DNA of 64,000 nucleotides, taken from IMG/VR virus record IMGVR_UViG_3300034190_001539, positions 37,286-101,285 of that record; one strand, given 5' to 3'. The notes beneath the pieces were generated by a model that did not search any database, was not told the DNA's origin, and was given only the letters and a program-made list of their open reading frames with translations. Each line of letters opens with the position of its first letter. Position 1 is the stretch's first letter. Positions 38,801 to 44,219 of this stretch are shown piece after piece. This stretch comes from a virus. A program made the position numbers and the translations under genes.

Positions 38801-39195
38801 TATGCACCTTGAAATTCTTTAGGTACAGGTCTTACATCACTAAATTGACCAGGATCATCAGGCACATATTCTAATTCACCAACTATTATTAACGTAGCAA
38901 TTCCAGCTGCTGTATCATCATACACCTCAACTGATATTGTTCTCGAAGTACCCTCTAAATAATTTTGTACAGGCTCTGAATAAATACTCTGTCCTTTTGA
39001 ATCGATAAAATCCATCTGTAACTCTGTACCTTCTTTAAGGTATGGAGAAACCTCTATAAGAAAAGAGCTCTTTCCTTGAGGTAGACTTTGGGGCATATCA
39101 GTTATAGTTATATATCTAGAGGTTTCTCTATCGTCAATTAATACATCTATTTCTTCAAGCCCGAGTAATTTATTGAATCGTTTGACTGCAGCCAT
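26884..39195 (-). CDS. Giant repetitive tail-fibre protein, 4103 aa
   Basis: A 12.3-kb gene. Residues 1-200 form an apparent attachment domain (RYITITDMPQSLPQGKSSFL). About 212-266 is a basic low-complexity linker. About 270-1500 holds beta-rich modules, many with ISGSNIT- or GGFTI-type strands. About 1500-3070 carries some fifteen TAGAGLTGGG repeats, nine LSGFVANEHIDHS blocks and repeated ISGSAASTGSFG linkers. The C-terminal 1000 residues contain GGWGIG/IAGWTI modules with KIFDGTGTADS-like repeats. No S74 or endosialidase domain is present. AGGAAC lies before the ATG. It is likely a long tail fibre or adhesin with host-range function; trimerisation and chaperoning are not visible. The frame is open throughout. 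Confidence 0.88.
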   Translation of the reverse strand: MAAVKRFNKLLGLEEIDVLIDDRETSRYITITDMPQSLPQGKSSFLIEVSPYLKEGTELQMDFIDSKGQSIYSEPVQNYLEGTSRTISVEVYDDTAAGIATLIIVGELEYVPDDPGQFSDVRPVPKEFQGAYNIRLTREVIINPAEINIQPIKFYASPQLRAIEQRFGTLEREGGSPIASSSIFQIEGRPASGFEFRPFTSGEDELLAKGAGIKEQRDVKREGPPKGDVKGDKADKELNKRSTKKQSVRGDSRTKRSKRIKRRNSPIEYPYSFTITGGDHKFDTTQIGGDILFSDITSSIYNDRTLEDVGLGRASDVSFQIVTDTKDRNHPTHYTGSIAQLENSRTAYVSTPFTKQNREGEYIVLPVRANAQIFYEVEPSASYSLKNIVSYADIRLGNMRTFSGDVFKAKVYVRAEGAFDDFKLLAEVPLESPELLVNSDSVGIGERTGYFVSETDKDTYWVVSGSTNGLSGPTATTTASFDNDSMLDSVMLSGSISTFTDQIKFQLKDKYKFDLTTGIDYTLSFKARAEKGTDSRALMLLYVSGSSMTKAINLFTDDVTNKQIAEPPQYGKRLGVLEIESDEDSQKDFRTVTHNFNSDLTGDGNVQFRVISGKWNISDVSIRPSSDTGFSPSFIQFKQELPAPLQHKRPETLEFLTEFYDINNNIADEIAFTTGSVFTGANIVISGNDNIQSGDMFLGGDTTGSGIHFGGVDSKLPETGKDGAEGSGFIRSIGYQGFVSASAQSGSYGFMIYSGSVLPDSGDNYKGVGLELVGESGSLKFRTSPSVFDVQADAFFVGREGLQFLSGSSGNIEISSSKFHVDSKNEIFSVGQPTGSRIQFDGTDLIMSSSKFFLGGAGQFVSGSEGNIEISSSNFHLTPEGNVTMSGIITAEGGNIGNFTIDNGRISGSNITMDANNSTIFKSDQGPGTDTGESNLSLKDEYYIDFSPTVENPDNAYVKFGPNFTVDKDGILIASGATFIGTITASAGLIGGFTTDSHSFHSANIFISGSPKTGGLPLDEHMFISTSKFNIKENGDITGSSALFDGNIDVTGTGTIGGFEIAQTQINSSNDKLILKSTGEITGSQVLFSGGKIGGFNIESDKLINEEETVELSSVTHGLNVKDNLGVERVSIKSGSFQTIGGGQQYIGNKSFEDQTIAAGRNVRSGSNITSWSFSTTDAVFVSLTDRSGYSGDDQAVSGDNTLDIVVPSGAVNYTGSNQYLLENIMTESFAAGDTISFSSVARFSSSFNKIGKDRALGPQYFRAEYSASGGNGWIPFLPENEYTASNGYGEYFLGSGQYNSFGASAELPEAAVYIKLVLTGSINDDTGFTVEKPLFAGNKGTVNTGLGKKTFTKTVVGSTTAENPETEITFDNFSVRSNTRKVELTPQGLLIYNSEDSFIKMTGAGIEIRGGSGVANFGTAINRESFTNDSQVAGTLGAPALQAYTADPEAIGTTASDGNVGEFAKGNHVHIIAGSTINSAIDGTTISNGVWNSSFGSDAGDDISGSFQSLTLTAGAGLTGGGTLASDRTFNVVGGTGITANANDIATNDSEIVHDNLSGFVANEHIDHSSVSVTAGAGLTGGGTIAANRTINVVGGDGITANANDIAITAAQTTIESIYKADLVIGEDSQTQIDFETANEIHFDVNNTELLNLTGDIISGSAASTGSFGAVNVAGFGGASTNLTDFSASISSRLQVSEGDITSVTAGDGLTGGGDTGAVTLNVVGGTGITANANEITTTDSEIVHDNLSGFVANEHIDHSGVTLTAGTGLSGGGTIAASRTFNVDFSDSTLASNVTGSSTALSSSLASRVTTEEGNVDTLQGRTLTAGAGLTGGGTLASDRTFNVVGGTGITANANDIATNDSEIVHDDLSGFVANEHIDHSSVSVTAGAGLTGGGTIAANRTINVVGGDGITANANDIAITAAQTTIESIYKADLVIGEDAQTKIDFETANEIHFDVNNKELLNLTGDIVSGSAASTGSFGRIEASGISDGLAAAIVAEIDDDEIPIAKLAEDAVTITAGDGLKTGGSVTLGGSVTLNVDVSDFVGDGLQDLGSENIGVDVSDFAGTGLKDEGSENLAVDFSDSTLASNISGSFTAVSSSLATRVTTEEGNVDTLQGRTLTAGAGLTGGGTLASDRTFNVVGGTGITANANDIATNDSEIVHDDLSGFVANEHIDHSSVSITAGAGLTGGGTIAANRTINVVGGTGITANSNDITTNDSEIVHDNLSGFVANEHIDHSGVSITAGDGLTGGGTIASTRTINVVGGDGITANANDIAITAAQTTIESIYKADLVIGEDSQTKIDFETANEIHFDVNNKELLNLTGDIVSGSAASTGSFGRIEASGISDGLAAAIVAEIDDDEIPIAKLAEDAVTVTAGTGLTGGGTVTLGGSITVNAIAGNFVDVQANQIDVDLSEAGEETLANGDYVLFLDGGATGTLKKEAFADVATLLAGAGMTATNSVLNVIGGTGISVGANEVTTDDSAIVHDNLSGFVANEHIDHSSVSVIAGAGLTGGGTIAANRTINVVGGTGITANANDITTNDSEIVHDNLSGFVANEHIDHSSVSVVAGTGLTGGGTIAANRTINVIGGDGITANANDIAITAAQTTIESIYKTDLVIGEDAQTKIDFETANEIHFDVNNTELLNLTGNIISGSAASTGSFGMVNATKRAGIGASLASAEATLVVHNATGAESGIKIEQDQGQYGLEIDQDGNNAALYIDSEATSNSTIYIPTPANTGGSVLMVDGADSLTTGRIAYFGSNSSDTGTRNLVEIVNDHASATGTTALKIRNDSTGTGIEFVGTGHAISGSSTSTGSFGRLEASGISDELAAAIVAEIDNDEIPISRLAEDAVTVTAGTGLTGGGTVTLGGSITVNAIAGNFVDVQANQIDVDLSEAGEETLANGDYVLFLDGGATGTLKKEAFADVATLLAGAGMTATNSVLNVIGGTGITVGANEITTTDGEIVHDNLSGFVSNEHIDHSSVSVIAGAGLTGGGTIAANRTINVVGGTGITANANEITTTDSEIVHDNLSGFVANEHIDHSAVSVISGDGLTGGGTIAANRTLAVGAGTGIDVAADAISVDVSDFMANGSNNRVVTATGTDAMNAEANLTFDGSTLAVTGDVTFADTKTLGTSTFISGITGDGFRIQDNASNGTLLEVDNIVVRNTLRTHIFQKDIVKATNGILFVSDSGVVSGSSQSGGTVTFDNTKSATFSDNDILLFKDANDAGNINAVQFQIAGSKTTSGDFDTYNVDNVIGDLDNINVGSTAARINGGTVAIDASSPNSPFIDVNSNSGSAVVRLGNLAGITSPRFGSLDKDGDSGDNSNFGLWASGSVYLEGAINAKTGNIGGWGIGATAISSSGNTINIDAATERITISKTNGTEMIHLGEVDDGTVYGLKIFDGTGTADSDILVELGEGGNTIAGWTISTAAITSPSDIITISAAAKRITINDGSNDRIYLGEVDGGSVYGLKIFNGGGTADGNLIAELGQGQNMIAGWDLMPGTIKSDNAGGSVALSAFSQSLTIWTGSIDYGEPKLVLGKLPLNDGTVDSPYGFAVFSGTGQVSGSQDSASVLITANKAKLAGWELIPGRLSSGTVADINGNNASIALGTGATTATGTPTDGLFFVSASTKPVFYVGSTFSYVDDTLTAGGWTIGGGVISSSKQTSNVPNAILSGSGVLSLGTGTHNFGQSNRTFIDGPGNRMSIGSNFKYESNVLKVGGWSIGDSNINFNQSSTERIRIDANSGNLQIDGDDALGILIGNNVGGGVALESNTSIPIILGTRDDGSRSVFRVGSSTAFLKFDTGTGFEVSSSKFHIKTDGDVIVRKVNAVEGTIGGFTIKSGSIESTSVASGIGISATQASMSLGNKVKIAGGTDSFIAGGAHFDDPFNAFDNDQIGFVLGIDDDIPKFEISDDSGDNAIIFASDANPVLNIKSEVFSLGSTNFKLTQTSLKLGTVDSVTDTASTEKGFFVDADGDVLIKNGGTNAGYIQSVSGKIVVVTDNFNVDASGNVSMSGAVTATGGNIATFSIASGSIDSNSNNAKRGIKIEPGVSIRGYGNEVHTTVTSVGKFSFNAGGTIAPPAGGSTQFDPSKAPVPGNITT
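30000..34670 (-). repeat. In-frame tandem repeats of the giant fibre gene
   Basis: About 4.7 kb of imperfect long repeats. Units of roughly 200-480 bp encode GLTGGGTIAANRTINVVGG, GITANANDI, SEIVHDNLSGFVANEHIDHS, and a longer block IESIYKADLVIGEDAQTKID followed by STGSFG. Different copies differ mostly at synonymous sites, which indicates old duplications kept for protein structure plus ongoing exchange. Confidence 0.85.
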
Positions 39196-39205
39196 TAAAA
39201 GTTCC

Positions 39206-39228
39206 TATTTATTGGTTGTTAATAAATA
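39206..39228. repeat. Inverted repeat TATTTATT-n7-AATAAATA in divergent region
   Basis: TATTTATT (39206-39213) and AATAAATA (39221-39228) are exact reverse complements around a 7-base spacer, in the 89-base gap between the giant fibre start and the plus-strand regulator. A further ATATTTATT lies at 39248-39256. The gap is a possible bidirectional promoter/operator. Confidence 0.45.
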
Positions 39229-39229
39229 T
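39221..39229. promoter_or_regulatory. AATAAATAT motif between divergent genes
   Basis: On the plus strand this matches the NATAAATA late-promoter core and points toward the regulator at 39285. On the minus strand it is the ATATTTATT form, 25 bases from the giant fibre ATG. Confidence 0.4.
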
Positions 39230-39284
39230 CATTATTTTAATATTTTAATATTTATTATATGTACAATGTATGGAGAATATCGGT

Positions 39285-39458
39285 ATGAAAAAGAAATATT
39301 CATTTACTATAGAAGAGAGCCTAATGGAATGGTTTAGAGTGCATGTTAAAGAAGAAAGCACTACGATGAGCGCAGTCCTGAATCAATATGTATTAAGTTT
39401 AAAGAGAGGTGAAACTAAACCCAAAAGAATTATGTACTCTAATCAAATGAAACGTTAG
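39285..39458 (+). CDS. Ribbon-helix-helix-like small regulator, sole plus-strand gene
   Basis: A 57-residue protein beginning MKKKYSFTIEESLMEWFRVH. A short strand (KYSFTI), a helix (EESLMEWFRVHVKEE) and a second helix (TMSAVLNQYVLSLKRG) fit an Arc/CopG-type ribbon-helix-helix DNA-binding fold, with a basic tail. I chose ATG 39285 because GGAGA lies 8 bases upstream; the in-frame ATG at 39270 has no ribosome site. It diverges from the giant fibre gene, and its last 20 bases overlap the 3' end of the gp47-gp46 gene tail to tail. It is likely a transcriptional or translational repressor acting on the divergent promoter region. The target is inferred. Confidence 0.62.
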   Translation: MKKKYSFTIEESLMEWFRVHVKEESTTMSAVLNQYVLSLKRGETKPKRIMYSNQMKR

Positions 39459-42400
39459 AGAATTTATCTTCCTTCTTTATTTCCAACAGAGTATCTACAG
39501 CATCTCTCATAGAATCTATATGTGAAACAATCATTGTAAATTGAAACTGAGTCTTTAAATATTGAAATAGATTATAAACTGAATTTAGATTATCCGAATC
39601 CATTGTACCCCAACCCTCATCAATAGCTAAAAAGTTAGCTGCTGGTAGATTAGAAACGTTTATCAATCCTACTCTCATAGCTAATGAAGATATGAACCTT
39701 TCCATTCCACTACTTAATTCAAGCGGCCAGACATTATCATTATCATAAACAATATAACAATTAACATTCTTACCATCCATTTCTAGTATCATAGAGAAGT
39801 CTACAATTTGTGCTAGTATATCATTTACAGCGCCTTCAATTGTTGGGAGAGCTTTAGAAATAAGTTCATAAGGTATACCATCACGCTTTACAGCATCTAA
39901 ATAATACTGATAAGCAGCATACTTACCTTCTAATTCTTCTACTTTTTTAATATTATCCAATATAGTTTTACGATTTGTTTCTAATACTTTAATCTCACCA
40001 TTTACTGATTGTAGTTTCTTATCTAACTCCTCTATTTCTATTTCTAAATTATCAGATTTATTTTGTGAGCTATCTATATCACTATACAAACCCATATTGA
40101 AGATAATATCTTTTTCTTGTTCGTGATACAAATTAATCTTATCTTCTAAAATAGCTAATTGATTTATTAAGTTTTTTCTTTTTTCTGTATTTAACTTTGT
40201 CTCACTATCTAATTTACTTATATTTGTAGTTAGTAAACTTAAACTCTGTATTGAGGAATCCATTTGTTCTTTATGAGCCGTAATATGAGACAGCCCAGTT
40301 ATAATATTTTCTAAATTATTAGATTGTTTTACAAAAGTATCGGCTAACATTTTATCATCATTTAACTTTTTCTTTGTTTCCATAGCATCTAATGTAAAAG
40401 GATTACTCATACAATAAGAACAATCAGAATCATATTCTAAATTACCAAGCTTATCAATCTTATCTAATTTGTTCTTAACTTCTATTTTAAGTTTATCTAT
40501 TTCAATTTGATTGTTTGATTTTTCTAATTTGTATTGTTCTAGTTGTGCATACTTTTTATCTATTTTATTTTCTTTATAGATTTTAATCTTTTCATTTAGC
40601 TCAGTTTTTTCTGAAGAAAACTTTTCTGATTGTGCAACTATCTCACCAACTCTCTCATCTACCTTTGTCAAAGCATTAGTTAGATTAACTTTTCTTTCTT
40701 CCAACTCATCTAAACTATCAGCAGTTTCATCTACTTTTCTGAGTTGTTTTGTGAGATGAATTATTTTTCTATCTTCACGTTTTTTATTAGCTATCATTTC
40801 TTTTTTAGAAGAAGTTTTTTCTTTTGATTTTTTTCTAAAATCAGCTAGACTTTCTTTTATATCAGCTAAATCTTTATCGTAGTTGTTATTTTTAAAAGAT
40901 TTTAGAAGAGAGGATACGTCGTGTATTTCATCTGCGGCTAATTTCCAAAGATCGTCAAATACACCAATACCCATAAATTGTGCAAGTAAGTCTTTTCTTT
41001 CTTTTTGTGTCTTATCAATAAATACAGTTGAGTTTGTTTGTAGAGAAAGTGCTGTCATTACAAAATCATCATAAGTACCAATCAATCTACGAATATTTAC
41101 ATCTGTAGTTCTTCTTTGGTCTCCGTTCATAGAAACCTTTTCACCATCATCAGCAAATGTATAGAAATCTACATTTACCTTAACGTGACCATTTGATTGC
41201 TTTTTAGCATTTCTTTCTATAAAGTATTCTACACCCTCAACCTCTAAAGTAGCTTTACATTTGAACCAATCTTTTTTATTATTAAGTACATTGATTGCTT
41301 TATAAGCTCTTGAAGATCTATCAAATAGACAGAATGATAGGGCATCTAATAAAGAAGATTTACCACTAGCATTAGGAGCAAACATTCCAATAATACCACT
41401 CAGCTTTGTAAAGTCTACAACATTATCTTCTCCATAAGAAAACATATTATCAAACTCAAACTTTTTAACTTGCCAGCTAACTCCCCTATTTACATCATCT
41501 TCTGGCAATCTACTATTTAATTCTTCATTTATCTTTTTAATATCTATTAGAGTTTCATTATCTACAAAGTGATTTGCTTTTAAATATTCTTCTATTAGAT
41601 TATATTGATAATCAGAATCTCTGACATTACCAACTGCTATGTGTTGTCCTCTTACTTTATCGGTAGAATATATAGAGTCTGTTTTTGTAACTGTAACTTC
41701 TTTGATTCCATATTTACTATGAATTAAACTCATAGCTTTTTTTAATTCAGATGGTTTTGTGTTTGATACTCTAACCCTTAAACGAGCTTTCTTTGGAATA
41801 TCAGGACAATCTGGCACCTTACCATTATCAATATTTATAGTGTAATAGCCGTAGTCATTCGGTATTTCTATATACTCAGACTTTCTCTTTGGAACATCCC
41901 ACAATAAATAACCATGACTTAATCCTTCTCCGTGATTCTGTTGTACCAATGAACCACAATAAGAAATGGTTTCCTCTTTATTGAGATGCTGTCTTTTGTG
42001 GATGTCGCCAAGCAATCCCATATCATAACCTTTAAATTTAGCAATCTTTACATCCGATGGAAGAAAGAATCCTAAATCTGTTTCCGACTTATCTACTGTT
42101 CCGTGAAAGAGAACTACCTTTGTATCACCCTCAAAGTCTTTAGCCTCAATATAGTCATCTTCTTTTTCCCATACATCCCAAACAACGAACTTTACATCAG
42201 CACATTTATATACACCACTATCTTTTAGGTAATGTAAATCTTTGTGTTTTAGGTTGTTTACAATTGGAGAAAGAACATCCATTCTCGAACGATTATTTAA
42301 GTTACAATCGTGGTTTCCAGCAATCAAAATCGTTGGACATATATCCGCAAGATTCTTAAATAAACGAGAGAGTTGATCGACTAATTCAGGTGACATTTCG

Positions 42401-42594
42401 GTTTTTGAATGAGCTATATCGCCACCAATATAGACTACGGCATTATCTTTATGTTTTTTTACCTGTTCGTATGTACGTTCAAAAACTTCTTCGTATTCTA
42501 TATGTCTTTTTAGATTACGAATCTGTATATCTGAAATGTGGTGTATGTATTTTAATTTACGAAATGGTACTTTTACAACATTTTCTTTAATCAA
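39439..42594 (-). CDS. 47-46: Fused gp47-gp46 recombination nuclease/ATPase (Mre11-Rad50-like)
   Basis: A 1051-residue single chain. Residues 1 to about 370 form the Mre11/SbcD calcineurin-like nuclease (T4 gp47): SDIQIRN, GGDIAHSK, AGNHDCN, VLFHGT and GDIHKRQ. Residues of about 375-1051 form the Rad50/SbcC ATPase (T4 gp46): Walker A FAPNASGKSS (Lys412), long coiled coils around a zinc hook Cys725-x2-Cys728 (CSYC), signature LELSSGMER (about 957-965) and Walker B FLAIDEGWG (about 991). T4 makes these as two proteins that resect DNA ends for recombination-dependent replication. The start is TTG at 42594, overlapping the upstream stop as TTGA with AGAGGA upstream; no nearby in-frame ATG exists. 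Motif I has Gln where His is usual. Confidence 0.9.
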   Translation of the reverse strand: MIKENVVKVPFRKLKYIHHISDIQIRNLKRHIEYEEVFERTYEQVKKHKDNAVVYIGGDIAHSKTEMSPELVDQLSRLFKNLADICPTILIAGNHDCNLNNRSRMDVLSPIVNNLKHKDLHYLKDSGVYKCADVKFVVWDVWEKEDDYIEAKDFEGDTKVVLFHGTVDKSETDLGFFLPSDVKIAKFKGYDMGLLGDIHKRQHLNKEETISYCGSLVQQNHGEGLSHGYLLWDVPKRKSEYIEIPNDYGYYTINIDNGKVPDCPDIPKKARLRVRVSNTKPSELKKAMSLIHSKYGIKEVTVTKTDSIYSTDKVRGQHIAVGNVRDSDYQYNLIEEYLKANHFVDNETLIDIKKINEELNSRLPEDDVNRGVSWQVKKFEFDNMFSYGEDNVVDFTKLSGIIGMFAPNASGKSSLLDALSFCLFDRSSRAYKAINVLNNKKDWFKCKATLEVEGVEYFIERNAKKQSNGHVKVNVDFYTFADDGEKVSMNGDQRRTTDVNIRRLIGTYDDFVMTALSLQTNSTVFIDKTQKERKDLLAQFMGIGVFDDLWKLAADEIHDVSSLLKSFKNNNYDKDLADIKESLADFRKKSKEKTSSKKEMIANKKREDRKIIHLTKQLRKVDETADSLDELEERKVNLTNALTKVDERVGEIVAQSEKFSSEKTELNEKIKIYKENKIDKKYAQLEQYKLEKSNNQIEIDKLKIEVKNKLDKIDKLGNLEYDSDCSYCMSNPFTLDAMETKKKLNDDKMLADTFVKQSNNLENIITGLSHITAHKEQMDSSIQSLSLLTTNISKLDSETKLNTEKRKNLINQLAILEDKINLYHEQEKDIIFNMGLYSDIDSSQNKSDNLEIEIEELDKKLQSVNGEIKVLETNRKTILDNIKKVEELEGKYAAYQYYLDAVKRDGIPYELISKALPTIEGAVNDILAQIVDFSMILEMDGKNVNCYIVYDNDNVWPLELSSGMERFISSLAMRVGLINVSNLPAANFLAIDEGWGTMDSDNLNSVYNLFQYLKTQFQFTMIVSHIDSMRDAVDTLLEIKKEDKFSNVSFD

Positions 42595-42812
42595 GTATTA
42601 TCCTCTATAAATTTTTTGACTTCTTCTAATTTATCGTTTGGTACTACAATATCCCAAGAAGTTTCTTCTGAAAGACTTCCACTTTCATAATAAATAGTAG
42701 TTGAATTCTTCAAATCAAATTTTATTTTTACTTTGTTTAGCAGCTCGCTGTCTGTAAAATGAACTTTCCATTCATCGTCATTAAATTTCCATATATTTTC
42801 GTTTTTTGCCAT
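42591..42812 (-). CDS. Small acidic hypothetical protein, 73 aa
   Basis: A 73-residue protein, MAKNENIWKFNDDEWKVHFT, with alternating strands (VKIKFDLKNSTTIYYESG, TSWDIVVP) and a C-terminal helix (DKLEEVKKFIEDN). No known motif is visible. It overlaps the primase end by 32 bases and the gp47-46 start by 4, so it is translated as part of the replication set. GAGGATGA lies before the ATG. Possibly a small partner of the primase or nuclease; this is from position only. Confidence 0.6.
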   Translation of the reverse strand: MAKNENIWKFNDDEWKVHFTDSELLNKVKIKFDLKNSTTIYYESGSLSEETSWDIVVPNDKLEEVKKFIEDNT

Positions 42813-43722
42813 TTAATTTCATCCTCATCAAATCAGAAAAAGAAGTTTGCTTTGTTTCTTTTATAAGATTGATTACCTTTTTAAATCCCATATCTGAAGG
42901 ATCTTCTTCTTTAAGATTAACAAAATATACATCAATGCCATTTCTCATCAAATCATCGGTTATTTTTATAGAATCTTTAATCGCATCGCTATCTAATAAT
43001 ATATATATCTGCTTAACTCTTTTTTCGTAGATTTTCATCTTTAATTTTTTTGGTATAGTTTTACCAAATAATGGTATTGCATTTCTTCTAATAGCCATAG
43101 CATCAAATGAACCCTCACATAATACAATAGGTTCATCCCAATTAACAAATAATTCAAATCCTATAACATCTTTAGATACAGGTGGATTTTTATATTTCAT
43201 ACCACCACTGTAAATATCTCTACCAACAAAATAATTAATCTCTCCATCGCTGTTATATGATGGTATTATAATTCTGTTTCCATATACACCATCTTCACAA
43301 TAACCAACATTATAACGAATCACATCACCCATTGTAATTCCACGCTTTTTTAAATAATTCATAGCGTGTCTTTTAATTATACTATCTTTGCTATTCCACA
43401 GAGGTTTGAATTCTTTTGGTAATCTTACAACATTTTCCTTGACTTTCTCACGATTTGATGATAGTGATTGGCGTGGTTTTCCTACTATGTCTGCTAATTC
43501 ATCGAATTGTTCTCTACTTGCTTTTAGCTTTTTGAATAATTGAAATAGGTTATGACCACCTTGATTAGAAATCCAACAATGCCATTTCTGAGTTTTTGTA
43601 TTTATCTGTAATTTAGGTTTATGGTGATGTACGAATGGTGACCAATACATATACTCATTAGCTTTATTTAAAAGCCTACCATTGTTTCCAATTACCCTAT
43701 TTAGAAGATTTATTATTTTCAT
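42781..43722 (-). CDS. 61: DNA primase, TOPRIM family (gp61-like)
   Basis: A 313-residue DnaG-type primase. The N-terminal domain (KWHCWISNQGGHNLFQLF) resembles the primase zinc-binding/CHC2 region, but most zinc-ligand Cys are missing and His-rich YWSPFVHHHKP stands in front, so metal binding is uncertain. The TOPRIM core has VLCEGSFDAMAI with Glu near residue 203 and YILLDSDAIKD with Asp-x-Asp near 243-245. It makes RNA primers at the phage fork with a helicase that is not in this window. It overlaps the upstream resolvase gene by 26 bases. Function is confident; the T4 number is by analogy. Confidence 0.85.
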   Translation of the reverse strand: MKIINLLNRVIGNNGRLLNKANEYMYWSPFVHHHKPKLQINTKTQKWHCWISNQGGHNLFQLFKKLKASREQFDELADIVGKPRQSLSSNREKVKENVVRLPKEFKPLWNSKDSIIKRHAMNYLKKRGITMGDVIRYNVGYCEDGVYGNRIIIPSYNSDGEINYFVGRDIYSGGMKYKNPPVSKDVIGFELFVNWDEPIVLCEGSFDAMAIRRNAIPLFGKTIPKKLKMKIYEKRVKQIYILLDSDAIKDSIKITDDLMRNGIDVYFVNLKEEDPSDMGFKKVINLIKETKQTSFSDLMRMKLNGKKRKYMEI

Positions 43723-44050
43723 TTATTAGTTCTATAAATTTATCTATGTTAATGACAGCATAAGTTTTACTTCTGTTTCTTTTAAATATCAGAACAGGAT
43801 CGTAATCACCACTATTTTCTTCAGCTTGTTTTAATGATGACCATATATTTAATGCTTCTTGATTTTTACATTCAAATGAATAAGGGATTAGTTTTCGAGC
43901 CGCTGGAGATAATTTAATATCTTCTCCTGATTCACCCATAATAGCAGATTTAATATCATCCGGCTCTAACTGATTAAATGTTTCTAGCAAAAGGTCTCTT
44001 ACATTGTTTTGAAGTCTTTTACCTTTATTCTTAGCACTTCTTGATTTCAT
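43697..44050 (-). CDS. Holliday-junction-resolvase-like PD-(D/E)XK nuclease
   Basis: A 117-residue protein with the layout of a short PD-(D/E)XK nuclease: a basic N-terminal helix (SAKNKGKRLQNNVRDLLLET), MGESGEDIKLSPAARKL with the catalytic Glu/Asp, then SFECKNQEALNIW with Glu-x-Lys, and a final strand (PVLIFKRNRSKTYAVIN). Very similar short nucleases in phages are annotated as putative Holliday-junction resolvases. It would process recombination intermediates made by gp47-46. It is first in the replication operon. Its ATG lacks a Shine-Dalgarno and is preceded directly by a run of ACAAGTA repeats, which may control its expression. Confidence 0.78.
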   Translation of the reverse strand: MKSRSAKNKGKRLQNNVRDLLLETFNQLEPDDIKSAIMGESGEDIKLSPAARKLIPYSFECKNQEALNIWSSLKQAEENSGDYDPVLIFKRNRSKTYAVINIDKFIELINENNKSSK

Positions 44051-44056
44051 AGTTGA

Positions 44057-44092
44057 TACTTGTTACTTGTTATACTTGTACTTGTTACTTGT
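44057..44092 (-). repeat. Five ACAAGTA repeats in the leader of the replication operon
   Basis: TACTTGT on the plus strand occurs at 44057, 44064, 44073, 44079 and 44086 (ACAAGTA on the coding strand), ending 7 bases before the resolvase ATG. Regular short repeats at a start lacking a ribosome site suggest an operator or protein-binding RNA leader. Confidence 0.55.
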
Positions 44093-44116
44093 TAATTATT
44101 AATATCTAATTTAAGG

Positions 44117-44122
44117 ATTATA
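44117..44122 (-). promoter_or_regulatory. Possible -10 box TATAAT upstream of replication operon
   Basis: TATAAT on the minus strand, 67 bases before the resolvase ATG, in a 169-base gap otherwise AT-rich and without an ORF. No convincing -35 is seen at 17 bases. A host sigma-70-type early promoter is only a suggestion. Confidence 0.25.
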
Positions 44123-44219
44123 AAAAACAAGGCAAAAAGATTTTATTAAAAAACCTATACAGAATTTTTTATAACCAAATTAAATACTAGTATTAATATC
44201 GACAGTAATATATATAAGA

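Noticed and set aside
39270-39284. Upstream ATG at 39270 for the plus-strand regulator
   Set aside because: No ribosome site precedes it, while GGAGA lies 8 bases before ATG 39285.
44101-44219. Terminator or small gene in the gap at 44.1 kb
   Set aside because: The stretch is AT-rich with A and T runs but I find no stable stem-loop and no frame with a ribosome site.
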